Numbered from the stretch's first letter, positions 1 to 5,416 are shown. The stretch is DNA of 5,416 nt from Chitinophagaceae bacterium (GCA_016741945.1 JACVCQ010000206.1:1-5416), one strand, 5' to 3'. Translations and numbers: made by a program. The notes: generated by a model not told the origin, from the sequence alone.

Positions 1-155
1 TTACAGGTATTACCATCATACCCCATACTGGCAACACCGACCTGTGCTTTTTTTAAATCCTCTTCCGTTAATCCAATACCATAAAACATGGCCTGTGCTG
101 CAGGTTGTGTAACATCTTGCGTTATGGTTTTAGAATATTTGTTCAGTTCATTCAT
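1..155 (-). CDS. ilvD: Dihydroxy-acid dehydratase, N-terminal fragment (cut by window edge)
   Basis: IlvD dehydrates 2,3-dihydroxy-isovalerate and 2,3-dihydroxy-3-methylvalerate to the 2-keto acids that are the direct precursors of valine and isoleucine. It is a cytosolic Fe-S, Mg-dependent enzyme. Only the first 51 codons are visible. They start at ATG 153-155 with MNELNKYSKTITQD and reach the motif VGVASMGYDGNTC (about residues 39-51). This matches the family's first conserved block, V-G-[IV]-A-S-x-x-x-[ED]-G-N-T-C-N. Its cysteine (residue 51) is a known Fe-S cluster ligand. The fragment is intact, with no stop or frameshift, and continues beyond position 1. The start lies 27 bases after the ilvE stop, so the two genes are probably co-transcribed behind the same attenuator. 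No Shine-Dalgarno is evident, as usual in Bacteroidota. The related Edd dehydratase is unlikely given the motif and the context. Confidence 0.93.
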   Translation of the reverse strand, partial: MNELNKYSKTITQDVTQPAAQAMFYGIGLTEEDLKKAQVGVASMGYDGNTC

Positions 156-182
156 ATTCAATAATTGTAAAACAGATACTAT

Positions 183-1076
183 TTAAGCTTCTGTCATTTC
201 CCTTATAAACTCTTTTTGTAACACTTTTGCTTGATAAGCTTGTTGGAGAACAGCACCTAATGACTCTTCCCATCTTTTTTGAAAAGGGATATTATCCAGC
301 GACTCTAATGCCACTACTTCCGCAGCTGTACCACAGTAAAAAGCGCTATCTGCTCCACGCATTTCTTCAGGTTTGATCTTTTTTTCTACTACGGTAATAT
401 TCAATTCAGCACATAGTTCCAATAAAGTAGCTCTCGTAATTCCGGGTAAGATATTACCTACCGAGGGGGTATAGAGAATACCCTCTTTCTCAAAAAAGAC
501 ATTTGCTCCGGGACCTTCTGCTACATAGCCATCAATATCTAAGAGTAATGCTTCATCAAAGCCTTGATCTTTTGCTTCTTGACAAGCTAAAATTGAGTTT
601 ACATAATGACCTGATACTTTTGCGTTGATCTTAAATCCACTTGGATTGGGTCTTCGGTAAGAAGATGTCATTACGCGCATTTGGTTACTCAGGTAACCAT
701 TGGTCCATTCCCATGCAGTAATAGCTAGATAACTTTCTTTTCCTTTTGACAAAGACATATTCGGAGAACAAAGAATCACAGGTCTTATATAAGCATCCGT
801 AAATTTATTTTTTTGAAGTAGTTCATAAGTGATATTGATCAATTCTTCAACGCTTATTGAAAACGGAATGCCCATTACTTGTGCTGAATAGCAAAGTCTT
901 TCGTAATGTTCTTTTGCTTTAAATATAACCGTTCCCTGATCCGTATGATAAGAGCGAATCCCTTCAATTACGGCATATCCATATTGCAGCGATTGACTGT
1001 ATACATCAATGCTTGCCTCTGTAGCTTTTACAAAGTCGTTTTTGAAGTAAATAATGGTGGATGATCCGTAATACAT
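183..1076 (-). CDS. ilvE: Branched-chain amino acid aminotransferase (class IV PLP enzyme)
   Basis: IlvE catalyses the last step of valine, isoleucine and leucine synthesis: glutamate-dependent, PLP-dependent transamination of the 2-keto acids in the cytosol. The 297-residue product has the usual family length (about 300). Visible landmarks are Tyr-Gly with V-I-E-G-I-R (32-41), Arg60 in HYERL (phosphate contact in the family), AYIRP (95-99), the Schiff-base lysine Lys153 in NAKVSGHYVNS, Glu187 in VAEGPGANVFF, LPGITR (210-215) and GTAAEV (249-254). The frame stays open upstream to 1295, but that extension runs through the terminator hairpin at 1101-1125 and has no family similarity. The real start is therefore ATG 1074-1076, 15 bases after the terminator T-tract; homology begins soon after it (YFKNDFVKATEA). 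The stop is 27 bases before ilvD. The branched-chain context argues against D-amino acid transaminase or aminodeoxychorismate lyase, which share the fold. Expression is probably controlled by the attenuator upstream. Confidence 0.96.
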   Translation of the reverse strand: MYYGSSTIIYFKNDFVKATEASIDVYSQSLQYGYAVIEGIRSYHTDQGTVIFKAKEHYERLCYSAQVMGIPFSISVEELINITYELLQKNKFTDAYIRPVILCSPNMSLSKGKESYLAITAWEWTNGYLSNQMRVMTSSYRRPNPSGFKINAKVSGHYVNSILACQEAKDQGFDEALLLDIDGYVAEGPGANVFFEKEGILYTPSVGNILPGITRATLLELCAELNITVVEKKIKPEEMRGADSAFYCGTAAEVVALESLDNIPFQKRWEESLGAVLQQAYQAKVLQKEFIREMTEA

Positions 1077-1091
1077 ATATCTGTTTTGAGT

Positions 1092-1125
1092 AAATAAAAA
1101 AGCCCCGCCTTTTGGAGGCGGGGCT
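1092..1125 (-). terminator. Intrinsic terminator of the ilvE leader (attenuator)
   Basis: Read on the minus strand, a perfect 10-bp GC-rich stem (AGCCCCGCCT / AGGCGGGGCT, loop CCAAA, 1101-1125) is followed by six T, then A, TTT and A (1101 down to 1091). This is a textbook Rho-independent terminator. It lies 21 bases after the stop codon of the Ile/Val-rich leader peptide and just 15 bases before the ilvE start codon, where a plain end-of-operon terminator would make no sense. Its position indicates conditional (attenuating) use. On the plus strand no T-run follows the stem, so it acts only toward ilvE. Confidence 0.93.
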
Positions 1126-1167
1126 GTATAATTCAGTTGATTGATATTATAGTAAAACTCCTCCTCC
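1114..1167 (-). promoter_or_regulatory. Predicted antiterminator pairing (segments 2 and 3)
   Basis: In the minus-strand RNA the segment GGAGGAGGAG (1167-1158) encodes the Gly-Gly-Gly of the leader peptide. It can pair with CCUCC (1118-1114) by five Watson-Crick pairs and, past one A/G mismatch, with two further C (1121-1120). The bound bases are the 5' arm and loop edge of the terminator stem, so the two structures exclude each other. The GGA repeat permits more than one register. A weaker alternative hairpin joins CUGU (1178-1175) to ACGG (1169-1166) and could act as segment 1:2. The geometry matches ribosome-mediated attenuation: a ribosome stalled on codons 15-23 leaves segment 2 free, while one at the stop codon covers part of it. 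The pairing was worked out by eye, without energy calculation. Confidence 0.68.
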
Positions 1168-1248
1168 GTTTGGTACAGGGATAATAATGACAACCACAAT
1201 AATAATTGTGCTAATGATGTTGACAATATTGGTACTGTTACTAAACAT
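1147..1248 (-). CDS. Ile/Val-rich attenuator leader peptide upstream of ilvE
   Basis: A 33-codon ORF begins at ATG 1246-1248 and ends at TAA 1147-1149. Seventeen of its 33 residues are branched-chain: nine Ile, six Val and two Leu. The core, residues 15-24, reads IIIVVVIIIP, followed by a P-N-G-G-G stretch (26-30) and a final Val-Leu-Leu. An in-frame TAG at 1258-1260 fixes this ATG as the first possible start. The ORF sits between a promoter (1266-1296) and a strong terminator (1092-1125) in front of ilvE, the classic layout of a translated regulatory leader. The peptide itself probably has no function; what matters is the speed at which ribosomes cross the Ile/Val codons. Codon 23 ends 12 bases before the GGAGGAGGAG segment, a spacing at which a stalled ribosome would leave that segment exposed. 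It resembles the enteric ilvGMEDA leader peptide, which also contains VVVIIIP. It is hidden among longer overlapping open frames on both strands. Confidence 0.88.
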   Translation of the reverse strand: MFSNSTNIVNIISTIIIVVVIIIPVPNGGGVLL

Positions 1249-1265
1249 GGAGAGATTCTATTCAG

Positions 1266-1296
1266 CGAATATACTCCCACCTCTAATAAAAACAAA
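1266..1296 (-). promoter_or_regulatory. Predicted promoter of the ilvE-ilvD transcript (Bacteroidota type)
   Basis: On the minus strand TTTG (1296-1293) is followed after exactly 19 bases by TATATTCG (1273-1266). The Bacteroidota primary sigma factor consensus is TTTG, 19-21 bases, TAnnTTTG, so only one base of the -7 element differs. The same stretch can also be read as a sigma70-like TTGTTT, 17 bases, TATATT. Transcription would start near 1256-1262, giving a 5' untranslated part of only about 10-15 bases before the leader ATG and an attenuated RNA of about 165-170 bases. The start site is inferred. Confidence 0.6.
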
Positions 1297-1356
1297 GAAC
1301 TCTTTTATTTTTTTCATTAAACGAACAACTGTTTGTTATCTGATATCCGAATACAA

Positions 1357-1385
1357 CAAGTGCGATACCTATTGCATCGCACTTG
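1357..1385 (-). terminator. Hairpin after leuB, possible weak terminator of the leu genes
   Basis: A perfect 10-bp inverted repeat, CAAGTGCGAT / ATCGCACTTG with a 9-base loop, lies 48 bases after the leuB stop and about 60 bases before the predicted ilvE promoter. On the minus strand it is followed by TTGTATTCGG, which is T-rich but not a proper T-run, so termination may be incomplete or the hairpin may serve RNA processing or 3'-end protection. A protein-binding palindrome is also possible. The plus strand lacks a T-run as well. Confidence 0.45.
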
Positions 1386-1394
1386 AATACTAAC

Positions 1395-1417
1395 TTTATA
1401 CAATCCTATTTTATACA
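1395..1417. repeat. Direct repeat of TTTATACA between leuB and the hairpin
   Basis: TTTATACA occurs at 1395-1402 and again at 1410-1417, a period of 15 bases, in the A/T-rich DNA just after leuB. On the minus strand each copy reads TGTATAAA. It could be a weak binding site or chance in AT-rich DNA. Confidence 0.3.
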
Positions 1418-1432
1418 TTACCTGAAAACATA

Positions 1433-2545
1433 TCAGATAATAGTAGACTTATTTAAACTGGCGTTAATACCTATGCTTAATCCATTGTTTCGTTCAATAT
1501 AATCAGCTATCAAATCACCAATAGCACTGGTAGAATAATTATTGACAGGGTCAATATCTTTTGATACAAAGCCATTCAATAAAGTCCATTCTACAGCTTT
1601 TCGAACAGCTAGTGCTTCTTCTGTTAATCCAAAATGATCGAGCAGCATAGCTGCTGAAAGTATAGATCCTATTGGATTTGCGATATCTTTTCCCGCTGCC
1701 TGTGGATAGGATCCGTGAATAGGCTCAAATAATGCTGCTTTATTTCCAACTGAAGCCGATGGTAATAAACCCAGCGATCCTGCCAATACACTGGCTTCAT
1801 CACTAATGATATCACCAAACATATTCTCTGTAAGTACAATATCGAATTGTGCAGGATTCAAAATAATTTGCATGGCTGCATTATCTACATACATATAATC
1901 TACTGCCACTGTTGGATAACTGGCAGCAAGTTCCTGAACAACACTCCTCCAGAGTCTGGATGTTTCTAAAACATTGGCTTTATCAATAAGGGTCAGTTTA
2001 TTTTTTCTTTTTTGCGCATATTGAAAAGCCAGATGTGTGATTCGTTCTATTTCATACTTTGAGTAGGTACATTCATCAGTGGCAGCATATCCGTCAGCAG
2101 ACTTTTCTTTTTTCCCGAAATAAATTCCACCTGTTAGCTCTCTGAAGATTACAAAATCTACACTTTCCAGGAGTTTTGCTTTTACCGGAGACAAATGATG
2201 CAAGGCTTTATAAGTATCAATTGGACGAATATTGGTATACAACTCTAGTACTTTTCGCAATTTCAATAAGCCTTGTTCCGGTCTTACAGTTGCTGAAGGA
2301 TCATGATCGTATTTAGGATCGCCGATAGCACCAAATAATACAGCATCACTAAGTAAACAAGTGTCGATTGTTGTATCGGGTAATGGATTACCTGTTTGAT
2401 CAATAGCAATCGCCCCTACAACTGCAAAATGATAATCAAATGAATGTCCAAATCTTGCTGCAACAGCATCCAGCACTTTGATACTTTGATTGGTGACTTC
2501 AGGACCAATACCATCTCCCGGTAAAACAGCGATTCTTTTATTCAT
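1433..2545 (-). CDS. leuB: 3-isopropylmalate dehydrogenase
   Basis: LeuB oxidises and decarboxylates 3-isopropylmalate to 2-ketoisocaproate with NAD+, the last leucine-specific step before transamination by IlvE; it acts in the cytosol as a dimer. The 370-residue length is normal. The N-terminus reads IAVLPGDGIGPEV (5-17), the start of the isopropylmalate/isocitrate dehydrogenase fold. RPEQGLLKLRK (88-98) is the substrate-recognition loop that marks LeuB rather than isocitrate dehydrogenase. Further sites are Arg107, Arg135 and catalytic Tyr142 in FRELTGGIYFG, Lys189 in IDKANV, Asp221 in YVDNAAMQ, Asp245 and Asp249 in NMFGDIISDEAS, and the nucleotide loop LFEPIHGSYPQAAGKDIANP (272-291). The catalytic set is complete. 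The start is ATG 2543-2545, just 10 bases after the leuD stop, so the two are translated from one message; the stop is TGA. The last 20 residues or so, rich in Asn and Ser, look like a short variable tail. Confidence 0.97.
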   Translation of the reverse strand: MNKRIAVLPGDGIGPEVTNQSIKVLDAVAARFGHSFDYHFAVVGAIAIDQTGNPLPDTTIDTCLLSDAVLFGAIGDPKYDHDPSATVRPEQGLLKLRKVLELYTNIRPIDTYKALHHLSPVKAKLLESVDFVIFRELTGGIYFGKKEKSADGYAATDECTYSKYEIERITHLAFQYAQKRKNKLTLIDKANVLETSRLWRSVVQELAASYPTVAVDYMYVDNAAMQIILNPAQFDIVLTENMFGDIISDEASVLAGSLGLLPSASVGNKAALFEPIHGSYPQAAGKDIANPIGSILSAAMLLDHFGLTEEALAVRKAVEWTLLNGFVSKDIDPVNNYSTSAIGDLIADYIERNNGLSIGINASLNKSTII

Positions 2546-2555
2546 ACATTTTTCT

Positions 2556-3140
2556 TTAGGCTACTTGTTGTTCAAATTGTTCAATGGCTGCTCGCATATT
2601 AATGAGGTAATCAATATCATCATACCCATTTAACAAACAAGTTTTTTTATAACTATTGATCTCGAAACTTTCTTTTTGACCAGATTTATCAATACAAACT
2701 GTTTGTGCTTCCAAGCTTACAGTGAGTGTATCTGCAGGTGACAACTGAAATAACTGCTGAAGAAATACATCACTAACAGTGATGGGTAATAAACCGTTAT
2801 TCAATGAATTATCCTTAAAAATATCAGCAAAAAAGCTGGATATCACTACTTTGAATCCATAATCTTTGATAGCCCAAGCTGCATGTTCTCTAGACGAACC
2901 ACATCCGAAGTTTTTACCCGCTACTAATATCTCGCCATTGTATATTTTATGATTCAACACGAAATCTGCTTTGGGTTGTGATTCATCATCATCGCTATAT
3001 CTCCAATCTCGAAAAAGGTTCTTACCGAAACCTTCTCTTGTTGTAGCTTTTAAGAATCGTGCAGGAATGATCTGATCCGTATCGATATTTTCGATGGGCA
3101 TGGGAACAAATCTGCTTTGTATGGCGGTTATTTTATCCAT
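2556..3140 (-). CDS. leuD: 3-isopropylmalate dehydratase, small subunit
   Basis: LeuD is the swivelling small subunit of isopropylmalate isomerase. With LeuC it interconverts 2- and 3-isopropylmalate through 2-isopropylmaleate in the cytosol. The protein has 194 residues, close to the roughly 200 of enteric LeuD. Visible family blocks are ENIDTDQIIPARFL (17-30), TREGFG..LFRDWRY (34-48), the substrate-loop motif NFGCGSSREHA (77-87), and DYGFKVVISSFFADIFKDNSLNNGLLP (about 93-119). The C-terminal part ends in a hydrophilic helix. Residue content and length indicate the LeuD1/bacterial type rather than the shorter archaeal or homoaconitase-like form. The gene follows leuC by 51 bases and precedes leuB by 10. 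ATG 3138-3140 is chosen because family similarity starts within ten residues of it. Confidence 0.97.
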   Translation of the reverse strand: MDKITAIQSRFVPMPIENIDTDQIIPARFLKATTREGFGKNLFRDWRYSDDDESQPKADFVLNHKIYNGEILVAGKNFGCGSSREHAAWAIKDYGFKVVISSFFADIFKDNSLNNGLLPITVSDVFLQQLFQLSPADTLTVSLEAQTVCIDKSGQKESFEINSYKKTCLLNGYDDIDYLINMRAAIEQFEQQVA

Positions 3141-3159
3141 TTTTATTTAAGTAGTGTTT

Positions 3160-3175
3160 GGCTGATGGCTGATGG
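3160..3175. repeat. Short tandem repeat between leuC and leuD
   Basis: The 7-base unit GGCTGAT occurs twice in tandem plus a partial third unit (GG) in the 51-base leuC-leuD spacer. It may be a simple slippage product. No function is evident. Confidence 0.5.
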
Positions 3176-3191
3176 TTCATCGCTTATTGCT

Positions 3192-4592
3192 TTACATGAG
3201 TTCTCTTACGTCTGTTACAACACCCGTGATTGCGGCAGCAGCAGCTGTGAGTGGACTGGCCAATAATGTTCTGGCTCCTGCTCCTTGTCTGCCCTCAAAG
3301 TTTCTGTTACTGGTACTGATACAATATTCACCAGCAGGAATTTTATCTTCGTTCATACCTAAGCAAGCGCTGCATCCTGCTTGTCTGATCTCAAATCCTG
3401 CTTCCTGAAATATTTTATCTAACCCTTCTGCTTGTACCTGTTTCGATACTTGCTGTGATCCCGGAACAATCATTACCTGAACATGTGCATTCTTTTTTCT
3501 TCCTTTCACCAGCAATGCCACTTGTCTAAGATCTTCAATACGAGAATTTGTACAACTACCAATGAATATATGTTGTACCGGCAATCCTAATAAAGACTTA
3601 CCGCTTTCTAGTCCCATGTACTGCAATGCTTTTTGAATGGTATGACGCTCGCCTTCATCGGGTATACTTTCGGCAATGGGAATGAAACCATTAATAGCAA
3701 TACCTAATCCAGGATTTGTACCATATGTAATCATAGGTTGAATGGCAGTAGCATCAATATGAATTTCTTGATCAAAGACAGCATTTGTATCACTAAATAA
3801 TGCGGACCATTCTTGTACTTTTTGATTCCATGATTCGCCTGATGGTGCAAACTGACGACCTTTTATATATTGAAATGTAGTCTCATCCGGTGCAATCATA
3901 CCTCCTCTGGCACCCATTTCGATACTCATGTTACAAATGGTCATTCTTGCTTCCATAGACAATGAACGAATGGCCGAACCTGCATACTCAACAAAGTAAC
4001 CGGTTGCTCCACTCGCAGATATTTGCGCAATAATGTACAGGATGATATCTTTTGCTACAACACCCTTATTTAATTCACCCTCAATATTGATACGCATTAA
4101 TTTGGGCTTGGTTTGCATCAAACATTGTGATGCAAAGACCATTTCGACTTCACTCGTTCCTATGCCAAACGCGATGGTACCAAATGCTCCATGAGTAGAA
4201 GTATGACTATCACCACAAACAATTGTCATGCCCGGTTGTGTAATACCCAATTCGGGACCAATTACATGTACAATACCTTGAAAAGGATGTCCCAGTCCAT
4301 ATAACTCTATTTGATGCTTTTTACAATTCTCTATCAGCTGTTGTACTTGTATTCTCGATAATTCATCTTTGATTGGTAAATGCTGATTTAAAGTAGGCAC
4401 GTTATGATCTGCTGTTGCTACTACTTGCTGGGGTCTGAATACAGATAAACCTCGTTTCTCCAACCCTTTGAACGCTTGAGGACTGGTAACTTCATGAATA
4501 AAATGTTTATCGATATACAGAATCGAAGGACCTCCTTCAATCTGTTTAACGACATGTTTGTCCCAAATCTTTTCAAATAATGTTTTTGCCAT
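3192..4592 (-). CDS. leuC: 3-isopropylmalate dehydratase, large subunit
   Basis: LeuC carries the [4Fe-4S] cluster and most of the active site of isopropylmalate isomerase and works as a heterodimer with LeuD. The product is 466 residues, the same length as E. coli LeuC, and aligns with it from MAKTLFEKIWDKHVV onward. The three cluster cysteines are visible at 347 (FIGSCTNSRIEDLR), 407 and 410 (AGCSACLGMN), the positions known from the enteric enzyme. Other blocks are HEVTSPQAF (33-41), TADHNVPT (60-67), GMTIVCGDSHTSTHGAFG (121-138), EMGARGGMIAPDETTF (225-240) and STSNRNFEGRQG (426-437). No interruptions are seen. The start, ATG 4590-4592, lies 47 bases after the leuA stop. It belongs to the LeuC branch, not aconitase, by length and by the adjacent separate leuD. 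Expected control is that of the leu transcript, whose promoter lies outside the window. Confidence 0.97.
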   Translation of the reverse strand: MAKTLFEKIWDKHVVKQIEGGPSILYIDKHFIHEVTSPQAFKGLEKRGLSVFRPQQVVATADHNVPTLNQHLPIKDELSRIQVQQLIENCKKHQIELYGLGHPFQGIVHVIGPELGITQPGMTIVCGDSHTSTHGAFGTIAFGIGTSEVEMVFASQCLMQTKPKLMRINIEGELNKGVVAKDIILYIIAQISASGATGYFVEYAGSAIRSLSMEARMTICNMSIEMGARGGMIAPDETTFQYIKGRQFAPSGESWNQKVQEWSALFSDTNAVFDQEIHIDATAIQPMITYGTNPGLGIAINGFIPIAESIPDEGERHTIQKALQYMGLESGKSLLGLPVQHIFIGSCTNSRIEDLRQVALLVKGRKKNAHVQVMIVPGSQQVSKQVQAEGLDKIFQEAGFEIRQAGCSACLGMNEDKIPAGEYCISTSNRNFEGRQGAGARTLLASPLTAAAAAITGVVTDVRELM

Positions 4593-4639
4593 TGTATCGT
4601 ATTACTTTCCAATCATAGAAATAGTTGCTGCCTGCATAC

Positions 4640-5416
4640 TTAAGCAGTAACAGGTTCTGTTTGATAAGCCTGTGCCAGCAATTGTAAGTCTGATTCTTCG
4701 ACTTCTTTTTTCTTATCTGCTATTTTGAGAAACTCCTGGTACAGGATATCGATATCATTTCGATTGTACTGATACCCTATCTTTTGAAAACGATAGGCCA
4801 GTGCACTTCTACCGCTTCTGGCTGTTAAAACGATCTTACTTCCTTCTGCGCCTACTTCTTCCGGATTGATGATCTCATAGGTTTGAGCATCTTTTAAAAA
4901 TCCATCCTGATGAATTCCCGATGAATGAGAAAAGGCATTAGATCCAACAATGGCTTTATTGGGTTGTACCGGCATTCGCATGATTTCTGCCACTTCTCTA
5001 CTAATCGGATTCAATTGTTGTGTATGTACCTGCGTATAAAACCCCAGATCTTTATGTTGTTGTAAGATCATAACCACTTCTTCCAATGAAGTATTGCCGG
5101 CTCTTTCGCCCAATCCATTGATAGTACATTCTATTTGTCTAGCACCATTGATCACACCTGCGATGGCATTGGCAGTGGCTAAACCGAGATCATTATGGCA
5201 ATGGCAGGAAATAATGGCTCGGTCAATATTAGATACATGATTCTTGAGGGAGGCGATCTTTTCACCCTAATGAGTGGGCAAAACATAACCGGTAGAATCC
5301 GGGATATTTACCACGGTAGCGCCGGCTTTAAGTACCCCTTTCGTAACTTTATCCCGTAAAGCATTTTCTTTTCTGCCTGCATCCTCTTCTTAAAACTCAA
5401 AAAAAACCGTAAACTT
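4640..5416 (-). pseudogene. leuA: 2-isopropylmalate synthase, 3' part, with two in-frame stop codons
   Basis: LeuA condenses 2-ketoisovalerate with acetyl-CoA, the first leucine-specific step. The window holds the last 259 codons; the 5' end lies beyond 5416. Read in one frame, the segment shows EDAGR (11-15), AGATVVNIPDSTGY (31-44), the metal-binding HCHNDLGLATA (72-82), IECTINGLGERAGN (94-107) and FSHSSGIHQDGFLK, all LeuA signatures. Two stops interrupt it: TAA at 5390-5392 (codon 9) and TAG at 5267-5269 (codon 50, in LPTH-stop-GEKI, where relatives usually have Tyr). Around them several usually conserved residues also differ, while everything after 5266 looks intact. No ATG follows the TAG before the metal site; a GTG exists at 5153-5155, but a protein starting there would lack most of the barrel. 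The C-terminus ends about 90 residues after GIHQDGFLK, without the roughly 130-residue allosteric leucine domain of enteric LeuA. Sequencing error at a contig end is a real alternative to gene decay. Confidence 0.8.

Noticed and set aside
1258..1317. 20-codon minus-strand ORF just upstream of the leader
   Set aside because: It overlaps the predicted promoter elements and would lie largely upstream of the transcript start; composition is only AT-rich (Lys, Phe, Ile) with no regulatory run.
1187..1393. 68-codon plus-strand ORF starting MTTTIIIVLMM, rich in Ile, Leu and Val, resembling a leader or small membrane protein
   Set aside because: It is the complement of the minus-strand leader and promoter. 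Runs of Ile/Val codons such as ATT and GTT read as Asn/Asp-type or, in shifted frame, again hydrophobic codons on the other strand. No plus-strand gene, terminator or promoter accompanies it.
1077..1432. T-box or metabolite riboswitch controlling ilvE
   Set aside because: I see no T-box specifier/antiterminator consensus (such as the conserved TGGNACCGCG core), and the leader peptide plus overlapping hairpins explain the region. The transcribed leader of about 170 bases is also short for a T-box.
3172..3408. 78-codon plus-strand ORF opposite the end of leuC
   Set aside because: It lies antisense to well-conserved LeuC coding sequence and has no recognisable family or signals of its own.
4421..4612. 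63-codon minus-strand ORF overlapping the start of leuC
   Set aside because: It is an out-of-frame shadow of the leuC 5' end; the leuC frame carries the family signatures.
5267..5392. Stop-codon reassignment as an explanation for the leuA stops
   Set aside because: TAA is used as the genuine stop of ilvE, the leader, leuD, leuC and leuA here, and the other genes contain no internal TAA or TAG, so a changed code is not supported.

Overview
The window holds a branched-chain amino acid (BCAA) biosynthesis locus, with every gene on the minus strand. The organism is most likely a member of the Bacteroidota, possibly Chitinophagaceae-like. This rests on AT-rich DNA, start codons without clear Shine-Dalgarno sequences, a promoter matching the Bacteroidota TTTG / TAnnTTTG pattern, the leuA-leuC-leuD-leuB order followed by ilvE-ilvD, and a LeuA that ends right after its catalytic and linker part. 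The exact genus cannot be read from the sequence.

Layout in transcription order (high to low coordinates). The leucine branch comes first. It starts with the 3' part of leuA (4640-5416), cut by the window edge and carrying two in-frame stops near that edge. Then come leuC (3192-4592), leuD (2556-3140) and leuB (1433-2545), with gaps of 47, 51 and 10 bases. A 356-base region without a conventional gene follows (1077-1432), and it is the most interesting part. It holds a hairpin after leuB (1357-1385), a Bacteroidota-type promoter (1266-1296), a 33-residue leader peptide (1147-1248) with the run Ile3-Val3-Ile3, an internal GGA-rich segment able to pair with the terminator's 5' arm, and a strong intrinsic terminator (1092-1125) just upstream of ilvE. 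Next are ilvE (183-1076) and the first 51 codons of ilvD (1-155), which leaves the window.

How the parts work together. IlvD makes the 2-keto acids. LeuA, LeuCD and LeuB convert 2-ketoisovalerate to 2-ketoisocaproate. IlvE transaminates the keto acids to valine, isoleucine and leucine. The leader region reads as a ribosome-mediated transcription attenuator: stalling at the Ile/Val codons would free the GGA-rich segment, block the terminator and let transcription reach ilvE-ilvD. This gives ilvE-ilvD their own Ile/Val-responsive control, apart from the upstream leu genes. The leader is missed by simple ORF calling because an open frame in another register runs from ilvE back through the terminator, and because the opposite strand also has an open frame there.

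The two stops in leuA sit within about 150 bases of the window edge, in a stretch with several other unusual substitutions. Either gene decay or poor consensus quality at a contig end could explain them.
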